A stretch of DNA of 64,000 nt from Pseudoscleropodium purum (taxonomy: Eukaryota; Streptophyta; Bryopsida; Hypnales; Brachytheciaceae), in the NCBI GenBank assembly GCA_963969395.1, contig OZ017798.1:22312173-22376172 (forward strand), written 5' to 3'. Positions within the stretch are counted from its first letter, which is position 1, and each line of letters starts with the position of its first letter. Below are positions 23,264 to 35,436 of this stretch, piece by piece. Below the pieces are notes generated by a model that saw only the letters and a program-made list of their open reading frames with translations, was not told the DNA's origin and made no database searches. Both the position numbers and the translations under genes were made by a program.

Positions 23264-23659
23264 TTGTGCTCTCATTTCCTAAAAGTACTAGTATTGCTTC
23301 ATACAAAATTTGAACAACCTTTTGTAGTTGAAACGGATGCATCAAACATTGCAACCGATGGAATTTTTTTACAACAAGGGGAGGATGGTCACTTGCATCC
23401 ATGTGCATACCAAAGCTCAAAGATATCACTGACAGAGCAAATTTACAACATATATGATAAAGAGTTATTGAATATAGTATTAGCCTTCCAAGATTGGTGG
23501 GTTTATCTTGAAGGGTCTCCACATCAAATATTAGTAATTTTCAACCACAAAAATTTGGAGCAATTTTCTACTACAAAAAACTCAACTAACGACAAGCCCA
23601 ATGGTCTAAACAACTCTCGGCTTTCAATTTTAGCATCCAATATCAACAAGGGATGTTGA
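23264..23659 (+). pseudogene. Gypsy RNase H, broken
   Basis: It would degrade the RNA strand of the hybrid. It reads FVVETDASNIATDGIFLQQ, then YDKELLNIVLAFQDWWVYLE, then FNHKNLEQF. In active relatives the last motif begins with a catalytic Asp (T-D-H-K-N-L); here it is Asn, so this copy would be inactive even without its frameshifts. Confidence 0.8.
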
Positions 23660-25029
23660 ATGGGAAAGCAGACATGTTCTCAAGGAGAAGTGATATTATC
23701 AAAGAAGATAAAGGCATGGCAAGATTGCTCTTAAAGCTAGCGCTAGATTTGTATGAACCGGTTTGGACTAACACAAAAATCAATATCAAAAAACACATCA
23801 AAATTGCTACAAGTGAAGATTCAACTCTTGAATCCCTATTAGCATTTTTTAGGAATGGATCTAATAAGACCCCATCTAATGTTTGGCGAAGGATTTAAGT
23901 ATATAAATTTATAGATGGAATTATTTATTTATGAAATATAAAACTTGTACTGGATAACAAGGAATTGCAACAACAAATACTACAATCAAGGCATGACGCC
24001 CCAACTAAAGTACACCAAGGAAGAGCCAAAACATTGAATCTCATAGCCAAAACATTCTATTGGCCAAGTACACATAGTTATGTCCACTATTATGTGGACG
24101 GATGTGATTTATGTCAACGATCCAAACTGACACATCATAACCGATATGGTTTATTACAACCAATCCCAGCAGCCGAAGCTCTATAGGCCCATGGAAACAA
24201 GTGACAAATGATTTTATTGTGAAACTACCATAAAGTGAAGGATACGCCACCATTATAGTAGTAGTTGATAAAAATAAGAAATTGGTGCATTTTATTCCAA
24301 CTAATGAAACCATTGACTCTAATAGAATAACTATATTATACTTAAATGATGTCTAAAAACATCATGGAACCCCAGACAAAATAATATCCGACCAGGGAAC
24401 CGTTTTCATATCAAAATTTATGAAACAACTATATAAACTCCCTCAAACTCATTTGTCTCCAACAACAACATTTCACCTATAGTTAGATGGGCAAACAAAA
24501 AAAGTCAACCAGATATTGGAGCAATTTTTAAAAATGTTTACAGCTAAGAGACGAGATGATTGGTCGGAGATGCTTCCTATAGACAAATTTGCTTACAATA
24601 ATATTCTTCATTCAGCCATGGGGTATTCACTATTCTATGCTATGTGTATGGGTATAATCCTTCATTATCCTTCACCACACCAACAACATTGACAGTTCTA
24701 GCAACAAAAGAAAGGTGCGACAATTGCAAGAAATACATGAAGAGGTGAAAACACTAATAAAGATTGTGGCTAAGTAAGCAAAAAGAAATTATGACCAGGG
24801 TGTACACCTACAACCATGTTTCAAAGTGGGTAACAAAGTCCTTTTGCGCCACAACAACATCGTCACAATAGCACCATCCAAAAAGTTGGCTCCAAGATTC
24901 TTGGGTCCATTTCTTATAATATCTAAACTTCCAGATTTTGTGTATCAATTGAAATTACCTAAATCACTTCAAATTCATGATGTATCTATCTTTAAACCAT
25001 ATCATCAAGACAAAATTATAAGACAATGA
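23653..25029 (+). pseudogene. Gypsy integrase, broken
   Basis: The zinc-binding H-H-C-C part is at about 23965-24186 (CDLCQRSK supplies the cysteines). The core is interrupted by stops at 24190-24700 but SDQGTVFISKF and DGQTKKVNQILEQFL are readable. In active relatives the second motif reads Q-T-E-R-V-N, and the Glu is catalytic; here it is Lys. The C-terminal part (24826-25026) includes LAPRFLGPFLI and HDVSIFKPY. No chromodomain is apparent after it. Confidence 0.82.
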
Positions 25030-25269
25030 CAAAAACCACTGTCACTAGTTGTCACACTTGAAGGGAATATTGAGGTGGGAGGTCCATAAAATACTAGATT
25101 CTAGGATAAGCAATTGATGGAAGAAACTCCAATATTTGGTGGCATAGGAAGGATATGGACTAGAACAACATTTGTAGAAATTAGTGGAAAATTTGTGGAA
25201 TACTCCACAAGTAGTCAAGGATTTCTACCTTTGACATCCCGAGGCAACGAGACCCTAAAGGGGGGGTAA

Positions 25270-25564
25270 TGTTATAACTTTGTTCTAATGTGGGACTTAA
25301 GGACACATAGACTTGGGAGTGACGGTTATATTAGCGGTTACCAAGGTTCATCTCTTTGCTTTCCTTAAAGCTAGTGATAGGAGGCTTGTCCTTTACGCTT
25401 TATCTTGTTAATTTGAAGGAACTCAAGGTTGAACAATTACCTTTCCATTCTATTGTGTTTTTGTGTTTTGTGTTGTAGAGATTGGGATGTGAGTAATGGC
25501 ATCAAGGTAATGAATAGAGTGTTGGTAGAACTAAGTTTTATGATTGAAATCCTTATACTTTACA
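25270..25564 (+). repeat. 3' LTR of the gypsy element
   Basis: It starts TGTTATAAC right after the polypurine tract and ends near TTTACA, so about 295 bases. The two ends match the short remnant at 17868-17940. The exact 3' end is approximate. Confidence 0.65.
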
Positions 25565-26027
25565 TTGAAATTATTGCATACATATTCATAGATATGTAGA
25601 TTTAAATAATAAATCATTTGGTTGGAAAAGTCAAAAAGGGTAAAGAAGTTTATTAGAGATTTTGGATAAATTGAATGAGAAATTAAAGTAAGTTGGTGAT
25701 GTTGGAATAGATTTTAATTATAAGATTGTATGTGCAAGATAAATTGACAAATAGATATTATAAGGCTTAAGTTAGAATGAGATCTTAAGTTGATGTAAAA
25801 TGTTTGTTGAACAACCAATGTATTGAAAATTAACAAATTGTTGAGTACTTCAATACTTAGAATATTGATTGGGTTTTTAGATGAGTGAGTTGTAAGAAAA
25901 CAAATTGTTATAAGAATGTGTATAGAATGAGACTTGATATAGACTAGCTATTACAATAAACAAATTGTCTTAAGGTTCTAAATCAATGTGGATATTCAAT
26001 CTTGTGCTTGGTTAAAGGAAGAAGTCA
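25565..26027. other. AT-rich intergenic DNA, no gene seen
   Basis: It has recurring ACAAATTGT-like words but no bounded feature. Confidence 0.45.
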
Positions 26028-26030
26028 ATT

Positions 26031-26100
26031 CACTACAAGGAAATGCTATAATTTTCTGTCAATTTGGACATGTCAATTTGGACGCCGTTTTTTTGTAGTG
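26031..26100. mobile_element. 70-bp CACTA-type mini-element
   Basis: It starts CACTACAAGGAAA and ends TTTTTTTGTAGTG, inverted CACTA termini, and is flanked by the 3-base duplication ATT (26028-26030 and 26101-26103). CACTA (En/Spm) elements characteristically have CACTA ends and 3-base duplications. Inside, GTCAATTTGGAC occurs twice in tandem. It is too short to code, so it would be a deletion derivative moved in trans. Confidence 0.72.
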
Positions 26101-26391
26101 ATTTAGACCAAAAACTTTGGGTTTGCTTGTTATTTGTTAGTTTGGTAAGTGATAGTATTGACATATTGTCATGAACTTGCAAATCTAAAGTTTTACTTGG
26201 AGCTTGCATTACACATCATACGTTGAATTAATTAAAGAACGATTGTCAAATATAGATAAATTGAGTCTAGTTTCAATTTGTATCATAACTAGTAATTTGG
26301 CTACTTAAATAGTAATTGGGACAAATGGTCATTAGTAAAGAATATCACCAATAATTAAAGAATGTATAAGTCTATATATCTATATTTATAT

Positions 26392-26393
<2 letters not shown>

Positions 26394-26484
<91 letters not shown>
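26394..26484. repeat. (AT)n followed by (GA)n microsatellite
   Basis: About 48 bases of AT dinucleotide run directly into about 43 bases of GA dinucleotide. Confidence 0.95.
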
Positions 26485-26486
<2 letters not shown>

Positions 26487-26751
26487 TCTATAGATATAGA
26501 TATATATGCGCTATATTATTTGTCTTTGCATTTAATTAGGTCTTAGTACATTCACATGACAACTTGTGGTTCATCTTTGACAGTTTGTTTATAAACACCC
26601 TTTTCCTAGATAGGATTGGGACAACATACATGCATCTATAGCATTGGTAATGGATTGGCAATCAAATTCTTAACTTTGGAAATAAGAGTAGAAATTGGAA
26701 TATTTGTGTACAAATGGTGAAATTGAATGCTACATATACACACATACATAC

Positions 26752-26755
<4 letters not shown>

Positions 26756-26788
<33 letters not shown>
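26756..26788. repeat. (TA)n microsatellite
   Basis: An uninterrupted TA dinucleotide run. Confidence 0.9.
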
Positions 26789-26791
<3 letters not shown>

Positions 26792-29700
26792 GCATGTATA
26801 ACCTATATTATTCTAAAAATATAAGTGATTTTAGTTACAATAAGATAGACAAATTGACCATTCCCTAAATTTTAAACCCCTAGACTATTAGTCATGGGGA
26901 TTTGTAGGGTAGGCAAAATCTAGATTACAATTTGCAATACTTTGAATCTTTATATAATCAATGCAAATTTTTATAAATAATAATTTTGTATACATGTCAA
27001 AATTTACTTTACTTAGAATGAAATCATATACATAATACATTACTCATTATAATTTCAAAATTTGTAAGTCTTTCTTTTATTTGAAATATATACTATTTAG
27101 AACATTGTGGAGAGGTTTTCTTACCTATCCAAAAAAACACATAGCTCTCGGTTGTAGTAAATATTTGCAAAAAGGAAAGAAATGCCAATGACTAAAGAAA
27201 CCTTAATCCAACACCTAATTCACCACAAATATGAAAAATAACTAGTTTTGAATAATAAAGAGCACTACTTTTGCTTTAGCAAATTCCCTCTCTCAAAATA
27301 TGAATCCTAGAAGTCAACTCTTAAAATCTATAAGATACAATAGCACTTGAATCCCTTTCAAATTTTCTTAATGCACCTTCTCAAGATCTAAAGTATAATC
27401 CTTACAAATACACAAAAAATAAAAACAACTCACACCACAACTACAACATTCAACAAAAAGTATAACTCAAAAAATGATCCCAAAGAAAGTGTTGATATAA
27501 AATGAAACGAGACAACAATGAAGGAAGCTAAGCCTTTAAATACACACCAAAAGGTTTTATGGCTGTAAACAATATGGAACAAATGCCCTATCAAATCCTA
27601 CCAATGAGGCTACCACCTCTAAATAGTCTAATTGCAATAAGCCTAACCACCCTTCTACTTGGAATCAACAAAGATATAGTAAGATGCCTATCTTTTAACT
27701 AGCAAATGATTCACATCACGACAACAAAAACATTTTGCAACTTAATAACAACAAGCCTAATCACCTTTTTTTTGAAGAAATAATCTTATCCACATTTGTC
27801 AATGGCAATGTGGCCTCAATCTCACTATTTGGAGGATGAAGAACCATTAGATGATCATGTTCCAATATTTCTACATTGGTAAATTTCATAAATTTATTAT
27901 TGTTAAATGTCTTATTTTATATTCAACATTTTCTTTTAACTTGCTTACACCATTTAATTGGAGGAATGCAACAATTGTAACAAAAGGATCAAAATCTTAA
28001 TATTATTTAAAAAAATAAATTGAGTGACAAATATAATTTTGAATATTCTAGAATAGACTTTGACATGAGTTTTTTTATTAATTGATGTTCAAGAATTTCA
28101 TTGTTTTCCTTTGATATGATCTTGTCAATGTTTAAGATGTTGCATTCTAGATTATTTGGCCAAATAAAATAAGGATATAGTTTTTTATCAAAAAATCTGA
28201 CTTCTTTACACTTTTGGAGTTGATGTTTCAAAGGAACAACCAAAAATGTCATATTTTCATTTTCTTTTATGGTTTTAGACAATTTGGTTTTAAATAAAAT
28301 ATTTCCTTCAATCAATTCATTTGTAAAGATTTTACTTAAAAGAGTGTAGTCTTTAGAAAAGGCAATTAATTAATGACATTGTCATAGTTATGTTTTATGT
28401 TTTAAATTGAATCACACAAAGTAGCTGTCGATAAATGTAGGTTGTAATTAAAAATTATACCCAAGCTAATAGTTAAAGTTTGTTCCTAGGGAGGTCTATT
28501 TAATAAGGTTACTTCTACTTTTAATTCCTATTAGGCCATTGCAATTATAAAAAGTATAGGAAATATTGTTCCTTAACCACATATATATATATATATATGT
28601 TTTTCCTCATGTGATGAGTCTAATTGCCAAATTAAATCTCTCCACTCTTAAAGGTCACAAGGGTTGAATTTTGCTTCCCAATTTGTTTTTTCTTTATTCT
28701 CTTAATTTCTTCATCTTCTTTCTTTTATTATCTTTTATCTTTTCCAATTTGGATCTTTGGTCTTTATCAATTGAGTTACAATCTTTCTCCCATTCGGTCT
28801 AGCTTCCATAGGTACAACTTGGATTGGATCACTTTTTTACCAAATTGGTCTTGTCTTCAGATTTGGGAACCAACACAATCTTCTCTACCAATTTTGGCTT
28901 TACAACTTCCACATTACAACTCGGCTTAATGAAACTACTACATTGACAGAACTTGCATTTTCCAATTATTGATTTGGAATTGACTTTTGTATCCTTCAGT
29001 TCATTCATTCTAAGTCAAACTTCTTTCCAACTTGGTCACTCATTACACGATTTCATTTACAAATCATAAACTAATTTGGAATATACCAAAAATAACATTC
29101 AAGCTTTATTCACATGTCTACTTAGGTCTTAGGTTGTCACCCATTTAACTTTAAACATCCCGACTTGGATTCAAACATACATCTAATTTTATCCAGTAAG
29201 CATGCATTCAAGCACAACATAATTTACTCGGCTAATTTACAACTTGGACACTCTTAAATTATACTACAATGACATTCACATACACAACTATTTGTTTAAA
29301 AAATATATCATATTAATCCGATTTGGTGACAAATCACCATTTCAATTTACATTGTTTTTGTAGATTAATCTTTCTACCCATCCTTGCAACTACATAGATG
29401 TTTCATTAATATTCATACTCTCTCAATAACTCATGATTTTCAAGTAAGATCATACTTATAGCTCTACATCCTAATTGGAATTTGAAATAAAATCTAATAC
29501 TCTGTATCTTTCCAACTAGAACAAATTCCATTCACATAAACTTCTAGCACTCAATAACACATGATCACACTTCTACAAACTCATCAATTTCTTTCTACTT
29601 TCGAATTAGCAACATTTCATCTTCAAATATATAGACATCAACAAATTCAGCACTTAACACCACTACACATTGGCACACACTTGCCCAACTAGGACACTGC

Positions 29701-31613
29701 CTAACTCACACTGATTTGATTCTGAATCAATACAAACACACATCCGACTCGGACATACACATGAAGACACACAACATCAGAACACAAGAACGCAGACACA
29801 ACAAATAAATTATGTAAGGCAACTAGCTGGAATGCACTAGCTTCCTTCGCTATGGGTAAAGAAACTGAAAGCAAATTGGAACCTAATAGGACTCTCAAAG
29901 ACGGTTACTAAGTTGGGAAAGACAACCAACTGACATCAACTCCCAACTGGGATTTTACAAGACACAGCATCAACATAAATCCAACTCTACCTGCTGGCCA
30001 TTCATCTAATTCGGCAGAACACACTTGACACATAGTTTATTACTTACCTAGTTGGAATTCACTACCAACCCACCAACTTGACATTCATTGGACTTCCAGC
30101 TTGGACCCTCACTAACAACATCAACCAACTAGGCAACAAGACAACTCCCACTTGGGACAAAATCCATAACCAAAACAATCCAATTAGACTATAGAAAAGA
30201 CAATTTAACCTCAAAAAGCCTCAAAATGCTCTCCAATTAGCTCCAAAGCTGTACAAATTTTAATCCTATTCAATTATCTACAGTAGCATTCTCAATTATC
30301 AACTTTGTTTTCAATTTTCTCCACAAGAAATATTCTCTTTTAATTACAATATTAATTCATCTAAATCTTCATTTTTCCTAATCTTATCATCACTAAACAA
30401 TTGAAGCATTTCAATAGATGCTTCAAAACCTTCTTTTATTATTTTTGAAGACTTTTAAAAATCTTTACATATCTTTTTTCATCTTTTGATCATGTTTTTT
30501 TTTTCTTCAATATTTTGACTTTTTATGAATCCTCATCATTTCTTAATAATTCAATTTTCTTTCTTTCTTTTTGTTGCTTTATTCTGTTTTGCTATCAAGA
30601 CATTGTTTGAGCTAATTGTTTTTATTTTTATAAATGTGTAATTTTTCATCTTTCTTTTTTAATTAATTTCTTAAATTTTCAAAAATTTTATGAGATTCTT
30701 TTAGATTCTATATCAAATTAGAAAGAACATTATTCTTCATGATTTTTATATTCATTTAAAAAATGGTAAGTTCACCTCTTAAGGTTTGAAGTGTATTTTG
30801 TGTTGTACTTAAATTTTTATTTTTTACATCAAGTTTTTTTACATTTAATGCACTACATCTTTGCTAATCATCTTTACAAAATTGGAATTCTTCACTTACA
30901 TTTTTTAAACTTCCTTTCACTTGATTACATTGATTATTTTGGTTTTGAAATTGGAGATATAGATTTTCTTTGATTTGTTGAAAATCATAAATTTCATTTT
31001 CATGCTCACACCATTCTTTTGAAGTTGCAAACTCAAAATTTCTTTGATTTCTTGAATAAGAATGATTTCATTTTCATAATTTTGCCACATATTACAATAA
31101 TATCTTAAAATGCTTGCCATTTCTTATTCCACAAAAATACCGCATTTTTTCTTCTTATATACTATTGTATGCATAGGTTAATTTTGGCATCTTGCTACTG
31201 AAATAGTTTAGTTTTTGGAGTTTGACAATTTAGTAGCTTGATTTGAATTTATTGACTTTTAGCACTTTTATCTTCTAATTTTTTGACACTCCTAACTTTA
31301 GATTGATTTTTCCTATTCCTACATAAATGTATTCTATTTCTAAATTCTCTTAAGAATAATTCTTGAATATTCAAAATTAGCAACAATGAAATTTTTTCAA
31401 ATTTTCATAAATAGTTGTACAATTTTGAAAGTTTTAGTCATGATATAAAATTTCCCTAATTATTTCTAAAATTGACCTATGAGTATGGTATGACAATTCT
31501 TCATTATGATAAAAGAAAAATTATGATATATTTTTTAATCAAATTTTTTCACAAAGACAATTGAAATTTAAACATTTGTTTATTGACAATTCATTGTTAC
31601 ATTTGAAACACCG

Positions 31614-31616
<3 letters not shown>
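26789..31616. other. Long intergenic region, no gene recognised
   Basis: 27.1-30.2 kb is A/C-skewed on the plus strand with CCAACTTGG- and CCAACTAGG-like words, resembling 12.4-13.4 kb. A short (AT)n lies at 28581-28598. A 102-codon minus-strand frame (28315-28007) matches no family I know and is as AT-rich as its surroundings; I do not call it a gene. 30.3-31.1 kb is T-rich. Confidence 0.5.

Positions 31617-31668
<52 letters not shown>
31617..31668. repeat. (TA)n microsatellite
   Basis: About 50 bases of TA dinucleotide. Confidence 0.93.
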
Positions 31669-31669
<1 letters not shown>

Positions 31670-31885
31670 AACATTAGATTATGGGATTCGATTTATGTTT
31701 TTAAAAGTATTCATATCATTTAGCACAAATTTTTTTAGGATTTATGAAGAAGATGTTTATCCTACTCAATTAAAATTGGCAACCAATTAATTTTAAATTA
31801 TCTTGATGTTAAAATTTTATCCATTTCATTTCTATATCATAGTCACTAAGAGTCAAGACCTTCTCTAATAGTGAATCCAAAAATA

Positions 31886-32480
31886 TAGTCTAGATTTTCT
31901 TCTATTCAACACAAACTAGAACCACCAACATATGTGTCCTTTTAAATAGGAAAGGACAAATAGTCTATTATTATGTAACTAATTTTACTTTTCAATAGTG
32001 ATTTAGAGTTTAAAATCAAATGTACCTAGTTTAGAACTTTATAATACATTAGAATTCTTATTTCATATAGTTCATAATTTGGTTACATTCCATAACCAAT
32101 GCTATTGACTCAATGAATGTGATTCCAATCTTGCCTAGTATTCTATGAATTGGTCAAATATATTAGACAATGATTCAAGGTTGGTCAATTTGTCATGCAA
32201 ATGCATGTATTATCACTTAATCAAAATGCCAAGATACTAATTTGATATAATATACACATAGTTCTTTAATCCATACTTCTTTAATATATCAGTCAATTTT
32301 GTCTAGCCATTGTTGCATGTATAGAGTTTATACATCACACTTGATGTGCAATATCCAACAATTTTGTATTCTATGTCAAAATTTCTTAGTGTGAAAAAGT
32401 ATGAGGTTGAGAACTTGAGATTTTGCATCAATATTTATTTATTTTTAAATTTAAAATAGATCTTTGGTCAAACGTTCTAT
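31886..32480 (+). repeat. Dispersed repeat, copy 2 (empty for both TTAA elements)
   Basis: It aligns with the flanks of elements D and E in copy 1. At the D position it reads CCTTTTAAATAGGAAAGGA with one TTAA (31942-31945). At the E position it reads ACTAATTTGATATAATA with TTGA (32242-32245). Both elements are absent. Confidence 0.75.
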
Positions 32481-33039
32481 TTGTATTGTTGTTACAAAAA
32501 CCCAAATTTATAAATTTATAATGATATCTTCAAAAATGTTCAAAAAAAGTAAAGTAAGAACAATATGTCTCAATTTGATTTTGAAAGTAATTTTCATAAG
32601 CTCAAATGTTTGGAAGTTGATTTAAAAAATTATTCTATTAGGTTGCAATGAACTTGAGGACACAATCCTTCTAAAAATGCAAAAACTAATAAACTTTAGA
32701 TCCTATAGCCTAACTTGTACAAATTTTTTCATTGTCTACAATATATTTTAAAAAATTTTTAGGTGGGTCTAGAATCTTTAATATTGAGCACAAATTTTTT
32801 GAAGATTTTTTTTCAAAACCTTATCTCTTGAATTTGCAACATGTTCTTTAATAATTTGTAAGAAAAAAAAATTCAAAATTCAAATTCAATATGTAGTTTT
32901 AATCCATGTATTGTTCAACCTCCTATTGTATAATAAATTAGGTACATCATCTTTCTTGTACCCAACTAGATGACCTAAACCATATTTATTCACGAAGCCA
33001 CCTAATCATTCCAAGCATAATTATAATTTATTCTTAATT
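32481..33039. other. AT-rich intergenic DNA, nothing recognised
   Basis: No gene, RNA or bounded repeat was seen. Confidence 0.5.
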
Positions 33040-33043
33040 TTAA

Positions 33044-34126
33044 CCCCTAAAGGACCAAATGATTATTGAATGTACATAGGCAATCTTAGGTAGGCGTATA
33101 TGAAGTCATTTTTTGATGGATGTTCTTTAAATTTTGACACAAGGTGGATATTTTGAACACCTTCCTGAGGAAAAAAATTAGATGAATTCAATGGGTAGAT
33201 TAAAAGTTATCTTGCCTGAAAAGGTCATAGCTACTTGGGCAATTGTGGGTAGTTGTAGGCAAGGGTCTTGAGATACCTAAGAGAAAAATTTTATGGTAGA
33301 GAAAGGGGCAAGGAGATGGCAAGGGGGAGCTAGTATGGGTGGAGAGGGAACTTGTCCGCAAAGGAAGCTGATAGGTAGGTGGGAAGGGGTCGGAAAAGAA
33401 GGGGCTAGTAGGAGTGGTGGGGTGGGCTCATGGGGATCGAAGCCAGGGAACAAGGGCAATGAGTTGGGGAGGAAGGAGAACGGATTGAACAAGGGAGGGG
33501 AACATGCTAAGGAGAGAAGAGTGGGCCAAGGAAGGAGGAGAGTCTCAAGGACCATTGACAAAAGGAGAAGAGAAATTAGCATAACTATGAGTCATAATTA
33601 TTTTTTCCATGAAAAAATTTGGGCTTGTAGAAGATGGTATTATGTATGTTTTCAACGTTTAGATTCTTGAAAAACAATTTCCTCCATGCACAAAAAAATT
33701 CAAAAATTAGCTAATGTATTGCCAATTTTTTATACCTCTTTATATTGCAGGGTGGTTTAGGGAGAGTTAGAACTTGAATTTGCTTTCAAAATTTTGCATG
33801 AGTGTACCTAAGAGGACATAAAATTGAATAGTAAGGAGAATAAATCTTGTGTAGAGGAAAAAAAATTCTCCAAGAAGGCCCAAAGTTTGTTGTCTTTGTT
33901 GGGCAATGATGAAAAAAACTATTATTCAAACTTTGAATGATATAATCTTTTAATCCTCACAGTGAATTGGTCTGAAATTTTTTCCAAACCTCGGTAAAAT
34001 ACTTTACTATAGTTTTGTACGGTTGAAGTTTCAAAAAATGTTTCGATTTTCATTTTTGGTTAACAAACCAAAAAAACGCAGTTTTTATCAATGTCTCCAT
34101 GAAAAAACTCTCCAATCCTTTAGGGG
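33044..34126. mobile_element. TTAA-flanked element, copy F, with a purine-rich core
   Basis: A 1083-base element with TTAA on both sides (33040-33043 and 34127-34130). Its ends are CCCCTAAAGGACC and, inverted, CCCCTAAAGGATT. The right end shares an AAAAAAACGCAGTTT block with copy D. The middle (33290-33570) is a G/A-rich stretch unlike other copies. That stretch stays open in frames on both strands, but this reflects its purine bias rather than a gene. Confidence 0.7.
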
Positions 34127-34130
34127 TTAA

Positions 34131-35436
34131 ATTAAATTTTAAAGTAAAAAAATACATCTTCACAACATATTAAACTTACATATGCCCCTAATACATATTT
34201 TAAGAGCAAAATCTCAATTCCAATATTTCAACATCAAGTTCAAGATCTTGAAATAATGAAATATACAAACTCCAATATTGTAAATATGCAAAGACATGTG
34301 TAATTATAGTATACATTGCAGTGTATTAGAGTCTTATTAGCATGTCACTAGTGAATATTATGATATTTGAAGACCTTCCACAACTTTGAATGAAAAAATT
34401 CTTGTATCATTTGATGTTGTGTAAGACTTCAAACATTCATGCAATTTGCATGAAAGTTTAGAGCACCTTTACCAAGAAAACTTGTCGTTTTAAGTTTTGT
34501 CATGATTGAGGTCAAAATAACCCCTACCTTAGAAGATTTTCAGCCCCCTTAGAGGGCTATGAGTTTTCAGGGCTACTAGCGTCAGAGTAACAACCTCACA
34601 ACAACCTGTAGCTATTATTTGACATTGCATGGCAACTATCACATCACCAAAAAAATTCAACATTTTTTTTCTTGATTTCTTTTGCATTCTAAATTTTTCA
34701 AATTTTTTTTTCAAAAAAGAAAAATCTAACAATGGTTGTTCCCATTCTACTAAGTAAATAGACCTAAAACAATCCTCTAGTCCCCCCAAATCTCCTCTAG
34801 TGCCTAAACATGCCAATCTCCTCAAAATCAAAGCCCTTTGCATCATTTTGTAGGATCCTTTTGTTTCCATATTGTGCCTTGATTCTTCAATGTTTACAAA
34901 CTTTAATTTCAAAAGTTTGCAATAGACTAGTTGATCTATTTGATTGACCATTTTTATTAGCTAATCTATATAATTGACCATGTACTAATTTGGCAATCAA
35001 CTTTTTAGGTTGATTGGAGAGAAGTCAAATTGGTATACATATATAGGACAAAGACAATTGACTCAATATGACAACAAAGCCCAACTACACTAAAGTATCC
35101 TCATCCTTTGCAACACTAGCCACTTATCACCAACTAGAATAGAGTTCTTTACAACCACTCATTGACACAACATTAGTTTTAAGTAGATTCAATAGAAGTT
35201 GAAGAGTTATTTGGAACAACCAAAGAGACTTGAATCATTTTGTACTTCAAGAATGTTCAATTAAGGGTAGTTTGGTGTCAATTATAGATGCTCCTATGAC
35301 CTCAACTTTGAAAAATTTGTAATACATTCATACAAATTCAAAAAATTCTCAAACCAATTGCAATTATTTTAGCTTTTATTTGCTAACATCATAATATCAT
35401 ATTTTCCCTATATTTTAAGTGGAGATACCTTAGAAC
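34131..35436. other. Intergenic DNA with one dispersed repeat
   Basis: 34540-34690 is the second copy of the segment at 18090-18240. The 140-codon minus-strand frame overlapping it has no recognisable domain. The remainder is AT-rich without supported features. Confidence 0.5.

Larger units (their letters stand above)
17868..25564 (+). mobile_element. Decayed Ty3/gypsy LTR retrotransposon
   Basis: The plus strand carries the gypsy order gag-like region, aspartic protease, reverse transcriptase, RNase H and integrase, followed by a polypurine tract (AAAGGGGGGG at about 25257-25266) and an LTR beginning TGTTATAAC. Stops and frameshifts break every domain. The leader region (18.0-19.9 kb) is long and contains foreign repeat sequence at 18090-18240. 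With RNase H before integrase this is Ty3/gypsy, not copia. It is non-functional. Confidence 0.8.

Noticed and set aside
28007..28315. A 102-codon minus-strand frame
   Set aside because: It has no known domain and the same extreme AT content as its flanks, with no support from neighbouring features.
33277..33670. Two overlapping 100-125 codon frames on opposite strands
   Set aside because: They lie in a purine-rich stretch inside a transposable element; the bias keeps both strands open and no domain is recognisable.
34529..34951. A 140-codon minus-strand frame
   Set aside because: It overlaps the dispersed repeat shared with 18.1 kb and shows no domain, so it is probably chance in repeat DNA.
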